In this document: positions 7,900 to 15,833 of the stretch, piece by piece
Position numbering within the stretch: the first letter of the stretch is position 1
Layout: each line of letters starts with the position of its first letter
Origin: a virus
DNA: 43,769 nt
IMG/VR virus record: IMGVR_UViG_3300042002_000074
Location: 1 to 43,769 of that record
Reading direction: 5' to 3' (one strand)
The notes under the pieces: generated by a model
Seen by the model: only the letters and a program-made list of their open reading frames with translations
Told to the model about the DNA's origin: nothing
The model's database searches: none
Program-made: the position numbers and the translations under genes

Positions 7900-8410
7900 C
7901 AAACTGGAACATGCCTACGATGCAGCTAAGAGACGCGAGTATTACCTCAAGACTCGAAAGCTGAAGGGTCGTAAGGCAGCAGCAGTTGCGACGTCGAAAA
8001 GTAGGCCTACAGCAAAGCCCAAGCCGCCTACTAAGACAAGGGCTCAGCGACAAGCTGAACGGCGCAGGAAACTCGAAGCCGAGGTAAACGCCCTCAAGGC
8101 TCGCCTGGAAAAGCTACGGACCGCTTTGGCCGAGCTTACCAAGCAAGCCAAGGCTCGGAGCGGTGTCAAGCCCAAGAGTAGTGCTACCAAGAAGACCACT
8201 GCTAAGAAGACGACGGCCAAGAAGCAAACTGCTTCACAGAAGGCCAAAGCTGCTAAGCAGTCGAAGGAGTACTACGAGAAGCACAAGGATGAGATTCTCG
8301 CCGATGAGCTCAAGTCCTTGAAGGGCAAGATCAAAACCATCCAAGAGCGGATCGAGAAGATGCGTAAAGAAGGCTCTGTCGGAGCCCGCAAACCCACGGC
8401 AAAGAAGTAG
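7892..8410 (+). CDS. Very basic, histone-like scaffold or capsid-associated protein
   Basis: A 172-residue protein beginning MSDKLEHAYDAAKRREYYLKTRKLKGR, a motif resembling REYYLRTRxLKGR sequences in other phage head modules. A coiled coil follows (about 55-92, heptad-like LEAEVNALKARLEKL), then an AKKTTAKKTTAKKQTA tract like that of histone H1, and a second coiled coil near 135-155. ATG at 7892 overlaps the portal stop by 8 bases. Position between portal and capsid suggests scaffolding or DNA-binding in the head. The Lys/Ala tract may bind DNA; neither role is shown directly. Confidence 0.6.
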   Translation: MSDKLEHAYDAAKRREYYLKTRKLKGRKAAAVATSKSRPTAKPKPPTKTRAQRQAERRRKLEAEVNALKARLEKLRTALAELTKQAKARSGVKPKSSATKKTTAKKTTAKKQTASQKAKAAKQSKEYYEKHKDEILADELKSLKGKIKTIQERIEKMRKEGSVGARKPTAKK

Positions 8411-8427
8411 GAGGGGAGACGGTCAAA

Positions 8428-10458
8428 ATGGGAGTCATTGAAGCAGACTTCGGCGGCTGGGCCACCAAGGCTGGTCTCAAGTGCACGGATGGGCGAACCA
8501 TCATGCACGGCGCGTTCAAGGACATGCACCACCAACAGGTACCTCTGGTGTGGCAGCACGGTCACTCGAGCGCGGAGAACGTTCTCGGCCACGCCGTTCT
8601 CGAACACAAGGACGAGGGCGTCTACGCCTACGCCTTCTTCAACAAGACCAAGCAGGGCGAGACCGCCCGGGAGTTGGTCGAACACGGCGACATCAAGTTC
8701 CTGTCCATCTACGCCAACAACCTGGTGGAGCGGGCCAAGAACGTCATGCACGGGGTGATCCGCGAGGTGAGTCTCGTTCTCGCCGGAGCAAATCCGGGCG
8801 CCGTGATCGACTACGTCAACATCAAGCACTCCGACGGTTCCGTCTTCGAGTCGGACGAAGAGGCGATCATTCTCACCGGCGTTCCGATCGACCACGCTCT
8901 CGCTCACTCGGAGGAGCCGGACGAGGACGACGAAGAGGATGACGAAGAGGACGAGGACGGTGAAGACGGCGACGAGAACCTCGAGCACGCCGACAAGGAC
9001 ACCACCGTCAAGGACATCTACGACACCCTCAACGAGGAGCAGAAGAACGTCGTTCACTACCTGATCGGCGTCGCCCTGGAGGACGAGAAGAAGTCCGCCG
9101 CCGAACACTCCGCCACCGAGAACACCGAGACCACCATCACCCACGAAGGAGGCGACGAAATGTCGCGCAACGTCTTCGACCAGAACGCTGCCAAGAACGG
9201 CGGCGACACGATCAAGCACAGCCTCACGCAGGAAGACGTCAAGGGCATCTTCGCCGACGCGGTGAAGGTCGGGTCCATCCGTGAGGCCGTCAACAACTAC
9301 GCCCTCCAGCACGGCATCGAGAACATCGACGTCCTGTTCCCGGACGCGAAGATGGCCACCGGGACCATCGACCTCGAGAAGCGCCGGACCGAGTGGGTCT
9401 CGTCCGTCCTCAACGGCACCCGCAAGACCCCGTTCTCCCGGATCAAGACCTTCACCGCCGACCTGACCCAGGACGACGCGCGGGCCAAGGGCTACATCAA
9501 GGGGAACTACAAGGAGGAGGAGTGGTTCGGCGTCAGCAAGCGGACCACGAGCCCGACCACGATCTACAAGAAGCAGAAGCTCGACCGTGACGACATGCTC
9601 GACATCACGGACTTCGACATCGTCGCCTTCCTGAAGGCCGAGATGCGGCTCATGACCGAGGAGGAGGTCGCGCGTGCGATCCTCGTCGGCGACGGCCGTG
9701 CCCCGGGTGCCGAGGACAAGGTCAAGGACCCGCTGGGTGCTTCGGACGGCATCGGTATCCGTTCCATCATCAACGACCACGAGCTCTTCGTCACCACGCT
9801 CAACGTCAACGTCAACGACGCGGACTCCTCCTACGAGGAGGTCGTCGACGCCGTCATGGACGGCATGGAGTTCTACAAGGGCACCGGCACGCCGACCCTG
9901 TACACCACGGTCCGCGAGCTCAACAAGTTCCTGAAGGCGAAGGACGGCATGGGCCGTCGCTACTACGCCAACAAGTCCGAGGTCGCTCAGGTCCTGGGCG
10001 TCAGCAGCATCCAGCTCGTCGAGCCGCTGAACGAGTACCCCGACGTCGTCGGAATCATCGTCAACCTCGACGACTACAATGTCGGCACCGACCGCGGCGG
10101 CGAGCTCACGATGTTCGAGGACTTCGACATCGACTACAACCAGCAGAAGTACCTGCTGGAAACCCGCCTCTCCGGTGCCCTGGTCCGTCCGAAGTCGGCC
10201 CTCGTCATCAAGAAGACCGCCTCGAACAGCGTCCTGGCGACCCCGCAGGAGCCGGGCTACAACGCCTCCACCGGTGTCATCACCATCCCGACCGTCACCG
10301 GGATGACCTACGAGGACGGCGACGGCACCACCCTCACGCCCGGTGCTCAGACCGCCATCCCGGTCGGGTCCTCGGAGACCGTCACCGCGGTTCCCGACTC
10401 CGGCTACCACTTCGCCAACTCGGCCCAGGACTCCTGGACCTTCACCCGTCGCGCCTGA
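8428..10458 (+). CDS. Fused prohead protease and major capsid protein
   Basis: A 676-residue fusion. Residues about 1-135 match HK97-type prohead proteases: VPLVWQHGH with likely catalytic H44, and REVSLVLAGANPGA with likely nucleophile S115. An acidic linker (about 150-185, mostly Asp/Glu) and a helical delta-like region follow. From about 245 the HK97-fold major capsid protein begins (MSRNVFDQNAAK...). The last 70 residues (about 604-676) form an Ig-like domain also found at the end of the major tail protein. Codons are strongly GC-ending, unlike several neighbours, which fits high expression. The ATG follows GGAGGGGAG. An internal start at 9160 probably makes free capsid protein. Confidence 0.88.
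   Translation: MGVIEADFGGWATKAGLKCTDGRTIMHGAFKDMHHQQVPLVWQHGHSSAENVLGHAVLEHKDEGVYAYAFFNKTKQGETARELVEHGDIKFLSIYANNLVERAKNVMHGVIREVSLVLAGANPGAVIDYVNIKHSDGSVFESDEEAIILTGVPIDHALAHSEEPDEDDEEDDEEDEDGEDGDENLEHADKDTTVKDIYDTLNEEQKNVVHYLIGVALEDEKKSAAEHSATENTETTITHEGGDEMSRNVFDQNAAKNGGDTIKHSLTQEDVKGIFADAVKVGSIREAVNNYALQHGIENIDVLFPDAKMATGTIDLEKRRTEWVSSVLNGTRKTPFSRIKTFTADLTQDDARAKGYIKGNYKEEEWFGVSKRTTSPTTIYKKQKLDRDDMLDITDFDIVAFLKAEMRLMTEEEVARAILVGDGRAPGAEDKVKDPLGASDGIGIRSIINDHELFVTTLNVNVNDADSSYEEVVDAVMDGMEFYKGTGTPTLYTTVRELNKFLKAKDGMGRRYYANKSEVAQVLGVSSIQLVEPLNEYPDVVGIIVNLDDYNVGTDRGGELTMFEDFDIDYNQQKYLLETRLSGALVRPKSALVIKKTASNSVLATPQEPGYNASTGVITIPTVTGMTYEDGDGTTLTPGAQTAIPVGSSETVTAVPDSGYHFANSAQDSWTFTRRA
9160..10458 (+). 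CDS. Internal start: free major capsid protein
   Basis: Within the fusion, GAAGGAGG lies 7 bases before an in-frame ATG at 9160, exactly where the capsid part begins (MSRNVFDQN). This would give a 432-residue capsid protein of ordinary length for the family, in addition to the protease-bearing long form. The ribosome-binding site is visible. That it is used, and the ratio of the two products, are inference. Confidence 0.6.
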   Translation: MSRNVFDQNAAKNGGDTIKHSLTQEDVKGIFADAVKVGSIREAVNNYALQHGIENIDVLFPDAKMATGTIDLEKRRTEWVSSVLNGTRKTPFSRIKTFTADLTQDDARAKGYIKGNYKEEEWFGVSKRTTSPTTIYKKQKLDRDDMLDITDFDIVAFLKAEMRLMTEEEVARAILVGDGRAPGAEDKVKDPLGASDGIGIRSIINDHELFVTTLNVNVNDADSSYEEVVDAVMDGMEFYKGTGTPTLYTTVRELNKFLKAKDGMGRRYYANKSEVAQVLGVSSIQLVEPLNEYPDVVGIIVNLDDYNVGTDRGGELTMFEDFDIDYNQQKYLLETRLSGALVRPKSALVIKKTASNSVLATPQEPGYNASTGVITIPTVTGMTYEDGDGTTLTPGAQTAIPVGSSETVTAVPDSGYHFANSAQDSWTFTRRA

Positions 10459-10475
10459 TCTAGGCGGACCCAGTC

Positions 10476-10808
10476 ATGACCCGATTTTCAGGAAAGGTGG
10501 GATACGGCGTAACTGTTGTGACCGCTCCTGGCGTGAACGAAGACCAGATCGTCGAATACCAGTATTACGGCGATATTGTGCGGAATTCGTTGAGTTTCAG
10601 GAACGGTGAGAGTGTCAACAACGACCTCTCTGTGAGTAATTCGATCAGTATCGTTGCGGATGCTTTCGCCAACGAACATTTCTTTGCCATTCGCTATGTC
10701 GAGTGGGCGGGGACCCTGTGGGCCGTTTCTGAGGTCGAAGTAAAGGTTCCCCGCCTCATCTTGCGGCTAGGGGGTGTCTACAATGGCCCCACACCCGAAA
10801 CGCCTTGA
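10476..10808 (+). CDS. Head-closure (stopper-like) connector protein
   Basis: A 110-residue beta-rich protein. The run GKVGYGVTV, EYQYYGDIVRNSL, NNDLSVSNSISIVADAFA, IRYVEWAG and PRLILRLGGVYNG matches a small neck-protein family regularly found just after the capsid gene and before the tail terminator in actinophages and Firmicutes phages. It probably seals the head after packaging and joins it to the tail. Its end overlaps the next gene by 26 bases. The ATG at 10476 has only a weak ribosome-binding site. Confidence 0.65.
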   Translation: MTRFSGKVGYGVTVVTAPGVNEDQIVEYQYYGDIVRNSLSFRNGESVNNDLSVSNSISIVADAFANEHFFAIRYVEWAGTLWAVSEVEVKVPRLILRLGGVYNGPTPETP

Positions 10809-11103
10809 GTTGCAGACACTCCTGGAGGGGGTTCTGGGAAGTACTAACGTATATTTCCAGGCCCCTCCGAATACGGGGATGAGTTATCCCTGTATCATCT
10901 ACGCCCAGGACAATGCAAAGACTGAGTTCGCTGACAACAACCCATACAGTCGCGCCAAGCGATATCAGTTGACGCTGATCGGCCGGAATCCGGATGCAAT
11001 CATGCTCCTCTCCGACGACATCGCTCAGCTACCGTTGTCCAACCTGAATCGCATATTCGTCGCGGACAACCTCCACCACCACGTATACAGCCTCTATTTC
11101 TGA
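10783..11103 (+). CDS. Tail terminator protein
   Basis: About 106 residues. The pattern RLELQTLLEGVLGSTNVYFQAPPN, YPCIIYAQD, NPYSRAKRYQLTLIGRNPD and FVADNLHHHVYSLYF matches tail terminator proteins that cap the tail tube and dock it to the head. ATG at 10783 is preferred to GTG at 10774 because AGGGGGT (10769-10775) then lies about 8 bases upstream. Its place immediately before the major tail protein is the standard order. Confidence 0.7.
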   Translation: MAPHPKRLELQTLLEGVLGSTNVYFQAPPNTGMSYPCIIYAQDNAKTEFADNNPYSRAKRYQLTLIGRNPDAIMLLSDDIAQLPLSNLNRIFVADNLHHHVYSLYF

Positions 11104-11116
11104 GGGGAACAAACTC

Positions 11117-12001
11117 ATGGCAGTCCTCACGTGGGACAAGGCTGGCGAGCGGTACTACGAGACCGGCGTCGACCACGGTGTCCTCTACATTCCCAACGCG
11201 ACCGGCGTCTACAACGAGGGGCACGCTTGGAACGGCCTCACCGCCGTCACCGAGTCGCCCTCGGGTGCCGAGTCCAACCCGCAGTACGCGGACAACATGA
11301 AGTACCTCAACCTCGTGTCGGCTGAGGAGTTCGGCGGCACGATCGAGGCCTTCACCTACCCGCTCGCCTGGGAGCAGTGCGACGGATCCGCCACTCCGAC
11401 CCCCGGCGTCTCGCTCGGCCAGCAGGGCCGGAAGACCTTCGGTCTGTCCTACCGCACCAAGCTCGGCAACGACCTGGACGGCCAGGATCACGGCTACAAG
11501 CTGCACCTCGTCTACGGGGCTCTCGCGGCGCCGTCCGAGAAGGCCTACGCCACCGTCAACGACTCGCCCGAGGCGATCACGTTCTCGTGGGAGTTCACCA
11601 CGACTCCGGTCGAGGTCGGCACGATCGCAGGCCAGACCTACAAGCCGACGGCCACCCTGTCCATCGACTCGACGAAGGTCGACGCCGACGCCCTGGCCAC
11701 CCTGGAGGAGTTCCTCTACGGTACCGCAGGCACCGACCCGTCTCTGCCCGCCCCGGCAGCCGTCGTCGCGATGTTCTCTGGCACGGTCCTCACGGCCACG
11801 CCGACGGAGCCCGCCTACGACGACGCCACCAACACCCTGACGATCCCGACCATCGCCGGTGTGACCTACTACATCGACGACGAGGCGCAGGCTCCCGGCC
11901 CGCAGGTTCTCACCGAGAACAAGATCGTCGAGGCCCGTCCGAACCAGGGCTACAAGTTCCCGAACAACGTCGACACCGACTGGGCCAAGGGCGACTTCTA
12001 G
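11117..12001 (+). CDS. Major tail tube protein with C-terminal Ig-like domain
   Basis: A 294-residue protein. The tube-forming part (about 1-222) has WDKAGERYYETGVDHGVLYIP, a turn-rich middle, GRKTFGLSYRT, and GYKLHLVYGALAAPSEK. Residues about 226-294 are an added Ig-like domain (TPTEPAYDDATNTLTIPTIAGVTY...) resembling the one at the end of the capsid protein. Codon use is strongly GC-ending as in the capsid gene, consistent with very high expression. GAGGGG precedes the ATG. A shorter paralogue without this C-terminal domain lies at 12588. Confidence 0.85.
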   Translation: MAVLTWDKAGERYYETGVDHGVLYIPNATGVYNEGHAWNGLTAVTESPSGAESNPQYADNMKYLNLVSAEEFGGTIEAFTYPLAWEQCDGSATPTPGVSLGQQGRKTFGLSYRTKLGNDLDGQDHGYKLHLVYGALAAPSEKAYATVNDSPEAITFSWEFTTTPVEVGTIAGQTYKPTATLSIDSTKVDADALATLEEFLYGTAGTDPSLPAPAAVVAMFSGTVLTATPTEPAYDDATNTLTIPTIAGVTYYIDDEAQAPGPQVLTENKIVEARPNQGYKFPNNVDTDWAKGDF

Positions 12002-12030
12002 TCGTCACGACGCAGTAAGGAGGTCAGAGA

Positions 12031-12573
12031 GTGCTCATCATTGAAGTCCCGATGAGTGAAGGATTCAACGAATCAACGCAAGAGTTTGTTGTTAAGTCGT
12101 TCAAGCTGGAGTTGGAGCACTCTCTGGTCTCCCTGTCAAAATGGGAGTCATTCTTCGAGAAGCCCTTCCTCGGCAAGGAAGAGAAGACTCCCGAAGAGAC
12201 GTTTTGGTACATCAAAGAGGCGATGACACTTACCCCGGATGTTCCTCCGGAGGTTTTTGCCCGTCTTACGGAAGACAACGTCGTAGCCATCGACAAATAC
12301 ATCTCAGCCAAGATGTCCGCTACTTGGTTCGCGGAGAAGAAGCAACAGAAACACAGCAGAGATGTCATCACTGCTGAGGTGATCTACCATTGGATGATCA
12401 CTCACAACATCTGGCTCGAATGCGAAAACTGGCATTTGAATCGGTTGTTGACTCTCATCCGGGTGTGTATCGAGAAGAATACCCAGCCGAAGAAGATGTC
12501 CAAGGCTGAGATGCTCGCACAGCAGAGGAAACTCAACGCCCAACGACGATCGCAGTTCGGTTCGAGTGGATGA
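12031..12573 (+). CDS. Probable tail assembly chaperone
   Basis: A 180-residue protein with LEHSLVSLSKWESFFEKPFL, MTLTPDVPPEVFARL, KMSATWF, AEVIYHWMITHNIWLECENWHLNRLLTLIRVCIEKN and a basic tail. I recall this pattern from a conserved family placed next to the tail tube gene in related phages. Chaperones of this kind coat the tape measure during tail growth. I looked for a slippery sequence and a second frame at its end and saw none. GTG at 12031 follows AGGAGG. The role rests mainly on position. Confidence 0.55.
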   Translation: MLIIEVPMSEGFNESTQEFVVKSFKLELEHSLVSLSKWESFFEKPFLGKEEKTPEETFWYIKEAMTLTPDVPPEVFARLTEDNVVAIDKYISAKMSATWFAEKKQQKHSRDVITAEVIYHWMITHNIWLECENWHLNRLLTLIRVCIEKNTQPKKMSKAEMLAQQRKLNAQRRSQFGSSG

Positions 12574-12587
12574 AGGGAGGATCTTGA

Positions 12588-13376
12588 GTGGCACGACTCG
12601 AATGGGACACGCCCGGGGAACGGCTCTACGAAGCCGGAGTAGACCGAGGAGTCTTGTATGTCGAAGGACAACCCGGTGTCGCATGGTCGGGTTTGACTTC
12701 CGTTGAAATGGCTCCGACTGGTGGCGGGTCGAAGTCCTATTACCTCGACGGTAACAAGTACTTGCTCGTATCTGCCGCCGAGGAATTCGGCGCCACGATT
12801 AATGCCTTCACATATCCCGATCTGTTTGCTCTGTGTGATGGCTCAAGTCAGATCCGTCCCGGTCTGAGGATCACTCAACAGAGACGAAAGACTTTCGGAT
12901 TCTCCTACCGAACTATGGTGGGCAGTGATCTTAACAACGATCTCGGCTACAAGATCCATTTGGTCTACAACGCCATGGCTGAGCCTTCTCAGAGGTCGTA
13001 TGGCACCATCGGAGATTCACCCGAGCCGCTCGAACTCAGTTGGTCAATCACGACGAAACCGCCTGTGATTCCGGGCTACAAGCGGACGTCGCACATTGAG
13101 ATCGACTCCAGGACTACCGATATTCAGGTCCTGGAGAGTATCGAAGAAGTGTTGTACGGAAACAACGAGAACACGGCAAGGCTTCCTAGCTTCGCCGAAC
13201 TCGAAGAGCTGTACGACGCGTTCTTCGTCTTCGTCGTCACTGACAATGGTGACCACACGTACACGATTTCCGGTCCCGACGAAGCCATTCAGGCTCTCGG
13301 TGAAGACTATCTGCAATTCGACTGGCCCACCGTTATTCCGGTGGACGAACACACCTACACCATCAGCGACGGGTGA
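12588..13376 (+). CDS. Second tail tube-like protein (paralogue)
   Basis: A 262-residue protein clearly related to the major tail protein. Shared segments include WDTPGERLYEAGVDRGVLYV, AWSGLTSV, EEFGATINAFTYP, RRKTFGFSYRT, GYKIHLVYNAMAEPS and EVLYGN. It lacks the first protein's Ig-like end; instead the C-terminus reads HTYTISGPDEAIQALGEDYLQF...HTYTISDG. Codons are less GC-biased than in the major copy, suggesting lower expression. It may form a special ring at one end of the tube. GTG at 12588 follows GGGAGG. Confidence 0.75.
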   Translation: MARLEWDTPGERLYEAGVDRGVLYVEGQPGVAWSGLTSVEMAPTGGGSKSYYLDGNKYLLVSAAEEFGATINAFTYPDLFALCDGSSQIRPGLRITQQRRKTFGFSYRTMVGSDLNNDLGYKIHLVYNAMAEPSQRSYGTIGDSPEPLELSWSITTKPPVIPGYKRTSHIEIDSRTTDIQVLESIEEVLYGNNENTARLPSFAELEELYDAFFVFVVTDNGDHTYTISGPDEAIQALGEDYLQFDWPTVIPVDEHTYTISDG

Positions 13377-13388
13377 GAAAGGAGACCT

Positions 13389-14123
13389 GTGGCGTACACC
13401 CAAACGCTCATTGATAACTTCAATGACGCGGTACTCGATCCGGCCAAGTGGACTGAAACACAGGGACCCGGAACCACCGAATCTGGTGGGACTCTGAACC
13501 TTGCTTGTGTTCCGGATTACCCCAGGGTCGAAGGCGATATCCTCTTCGATCTTTCGAAGGGTATTCTCGCTGCTAAGCTTTCGGTATCCGGAACGAGAAC
13601 CGAAGGCTGTGAGTTCTATATTGGAGCCCATGATACTTCAGGGAATGCGGTATCGGCTCTCGGGGCCCCGAACGGTGCCTACATCACCATTTCCCCTGAC
13701 GGTCTCGCTACGACTAGCAACGAAGTCATCACCGATACAACAGTAGGTGTCGGCTGGGACTGGGTTCCTGGTACCTGGTGGGGTATCGGGAAAATGGGTT
13801 CAGACAACGTCGTCAAGATGTACAACTCCACCGACGGCCAAATCTGGAACGAGATGGCCCGGTGTACGATCGGCGGGACCTTCAACAAGACGTCTGTCGG
13901 TATGCTGTTCATGGCTGGTGTCTGGAACAGCACCACCCCAGACCTGGTTGCAAAGTTCGAAGACGCGTCGTATTGGGCTGAAGAATCGACGACCTTCGTG
14001 ACTCGTAGGGTTCGATGGCAAAACCAATGGGTCGCGGCAACTCCTAAGGTTCGAATCGGAGGAGCCTGGGTTCCAGCAGCGCCCAAACCCCGTATCGGCG
14101 GTGTCTGGGATCCGATGGTCTGA
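13389..14123 (+). CDS. Minor tail protein with lectin-like domain
   Basis: A 244-residue protein. DNFNDAVLDPAKWTETQGPGTTES... followed by alternating beta strands resembles the start of concanavalin/LamG-like jelly-roll domains used for sugar binding. The last 40 residues contain repeats of the type VRIGGAWVPAAPKPRIGGVWDP; a similar pattern ends the protein at 23947. It may help bind the host surface. Unusually for an adhesin, it lies before the tape measure. GTG at 13389 follows AAAGGAG. Confidence 0.6.
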   Translation: MAYTQTLIDNFNDAVLDPAKWTETQGPGTTESGGTLNLACVPDYPRVEGDILFDLSKGILAAKLSVSGTRTEGCEFYIGAHDTSGNAVSALGAPNGAYITISPDGLATTSNEVITDTTVGVGWDWVPGTWWGIGKMGSDNVVKMYNSTDGQIWNEMARCTIGGTFNKTSVGMLFMAGVWNSTTPDLVAKFEDASYWAEESTTFVTRRVRWQNQWVAATPKVRIGGAWVPAAPKPRIGGVWDPMV

Positions 14124-14147
14124 TATTCGACAGAGAAAGGTGGCCAT

Positions 14148-15530
14148 GTGGCTACGGTAGTTGTAGTAGACGCCGAGCGAACGCTCGAGATCGAAGCCGC
14201 ATCGATCACGTCCGGTGAGGTCAACGAGGCGGGCCACCTCATCCTCACCCGACAAGACGGTACTCCGATCGATGTCGGTGCTGTATCCGGCATGCAGCTT
14301 GACACCGGGATAACGTACGCGAAGGTCGACGCTTTCACCTACGTCGGAGACACCGATCCCGGAGCCGTACCGGACGGTTCTGTGTGGCTGGACACGAATG
14401 AAGTCGCCGGTCCGTTCTCGAGTGATACACAGAAAGGTCTCGTCGAACTCGCCACGCTTGCCGAGACCAACGCTTTCACCGACGCCACTCGAGCGGTGAC
14501 TCCTGCTGGTCTGGCTGGGGTTGACAGTCGACTCGACGCTCTCGAACTGACCAAGCTTCAGACTCTCGCAGTCAACGCCAACACCGAAACAGCTCCTCCC
14601 ACCGCATATCCTGTCGGCATCTCTCTGATGACGGTGGGGACGGGTTCGGGCTGGTCACATAACTCGGGTTTCGGTTCGGTCGTCACTACGAAATCTGAAA
14701 GCAGCCGTACTCAGCAGACGTTCTATGCCAACGCCAGCACAACGTCATCCATATCTCGGATGTGGGTCAGGTACGGGATCGCTGACAGTACCGGTTGGAC
14801 TGCATGGTCTCAGGCCCAACTGATGTACACGCTGACGCCTGGTACGCTCGTCCAGACCTCGGCATTCACGTCATATCCGTCTGGTTGGTCGAGGATGTAT
14901 TTCTCCACGGCTAACGGCACGGGATGGGACTTCGCAGGGACCGCAGGTGAGCTTGTAACCTACGTGGACGGCACCACCTTCGCCAAGCAAACGTACGTTT
15001 CTCACGGACACAATTCCACCACTGCACCTGCTGTGTGGACGCGAACCGCGAATGCTGCCAATGGCTGGTCTGCTTGGGCCAAGCAGATTCCTGACACCGG
15101 TTCCTGGTTCACATACACGCCTGCCTGGACCACCTCCACGGGTTTGAATACGCCTTCGTATGGAAATGCGGTCCAAGCCAGTAAGTGGATAAAGCATGGA
15201 CGCTTTGTCACTGTAATGTTCGACATCGCGTTCGGAAGCACCACGAACTTCGGCGGCGGTGGTGGTAGTGATAACTGGCGGCTCGGACTTCCTGTTCCGG
15301 CATCCAGTAGTTCCGGTACGCTCGGTTTCCTGGAGCTCTGGGACGAAAGTGCTTCTGACGCTGTGTTCGCTCGGGCCAGACTGGGAAGTACTACCACTTT
15401 CGAACTGTGTATGTCCGTTGGATTTTCCGGAGCCAAGGGTATCATCGTTGACTCCAGTGGAACCCAACCCTGGGCCTGGGCTACCAACGACTGCATCCGT
15501 GGTGTCCTCACCTACGAATCCGCTGCTTAA
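14148..15530 (+). CDS. Tail fibre-like protein with pyocin-knob-like region
   Basis: A 460-residue protein. The N-terminus (1-75) contains an EVNEAGHLILTRQDGTPIDVG segment often found at fibre starts, and a short coiled segment VDSRLDALEL lies near 125. YPVGISLMTVGTGSGWS and repeated RMWVRYG...WTAWSQ and ANGWSAWAKQ units resemble knob domains of phage fibres and pyocins. The C-terminal part (about 320-460) is beta-rich with Gly-rich turns, suitable for receptor binding. GTG at 14148 follows AAAGGTGG. Confidence 0.65.
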   Translation: MATVVVVDAERTLEIEAASITSGEVNEAGHLILTRQDGTPIDVGAVSGMQLDTGITYAKVDAFTYVGDTDPGAVPDGSVWLDTNEVAGPFSSDTQKGLVELATLAETNAFTDATRAVTPAGLAGVDSRLDALELTKLQTLAVNANTETAPPTAYPVGISLMTVGTGSGWSHNSGFGSVVTTKSESSRTQQTFYANASTTSSISRMWVRYGIADSTGWTAWSQAQLMYTLTPGTLVQTSAFTSYPSGWSRMYFSTANGTGWDFAGTAGELVTYVDGTTFAKQTYVSHGHNSTTAPAVWTRTANAANGWSAWAKQIPDTGSWFTYTPAWTTSTGLNTPSYGNAVQASKWIKHGRFVTVMFDIAFGSTTNFGGGGGSDNWRLGLPVPASSSSGTLGFLELWDESASDAVFARARLGSTTTFELCMSVGFSGAKGIIVDSSGTQPWAWATNDCIRGVLTYESAA

Positions 15531-15543
15531 AAGGAGAACACAT

Positions 15544-15819
15544 ATGGGCCTCGGGCTCGAAGTCAGCAAGCAGAGCCTAGACATGACGGCTGCTCAGGCC
15601 GTACTCGACCTGCGCAGAGCACTGGACAAGCACGAGTCTATCGCTTCGTGGCTCTCGAACCAGCCCGTCGTCGACGGTGTCGATCCTTTGATCGAACAGT
15701 TCGGCTACAGCGTCGATGAAGCCTACGCTCTTCGCATGTACTTCGAGGGCGTGGAAAACATCCGTGTCAACAACCCGAGCCTCATCTCTGTAGGTCGGAA
15801 GATGACCGGTCTGGAGTAG
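15544..15819 (+). CDS. Conserved small phage protein, unknown function
   Basis: A 91-residue mostly helical protein: AAQAVLDLRRALDKHESIASWL, then DPLIEQFGYSVDEAYALRMYFEGVENIRV. Small helical proteins of similar look are common near fibre genes of actinophages, possibly as assembly helpers or tail parts, but I cannot name the family. AAGGAGAA precedes the ATG. It sits between the fibre and the neck-type gene in one operon. Confidence 0.55.
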   Translation: MGLGLEVSKQSLDMTAAQAVLDLRRALDKHESIASWLSNQPVVDGVDPLIEQFGYSVDEAYALRMYFEGVENIRVNNPSLISVGRKMTGLE

Positions 15820-15833
15820 CCAAAGGAGCAAGC

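Noticed and set aside
8272-10410. A 712-codon open frame on the minus strand
   Set aside because: It lies wholly opposite the protease-capsid gene, has a low-complexity Val/Leu/Gly/Asp composition typical of the reverse of GC-ending codons, and no good start site. It is a shadow.
12480-12590. Programmed frameshift at the end of the tail chaperone candidate
   Set aside because: No slippery heptamer or overlapping second chaperone frame is visible; the next gene begins with its own ribosome-binding site.
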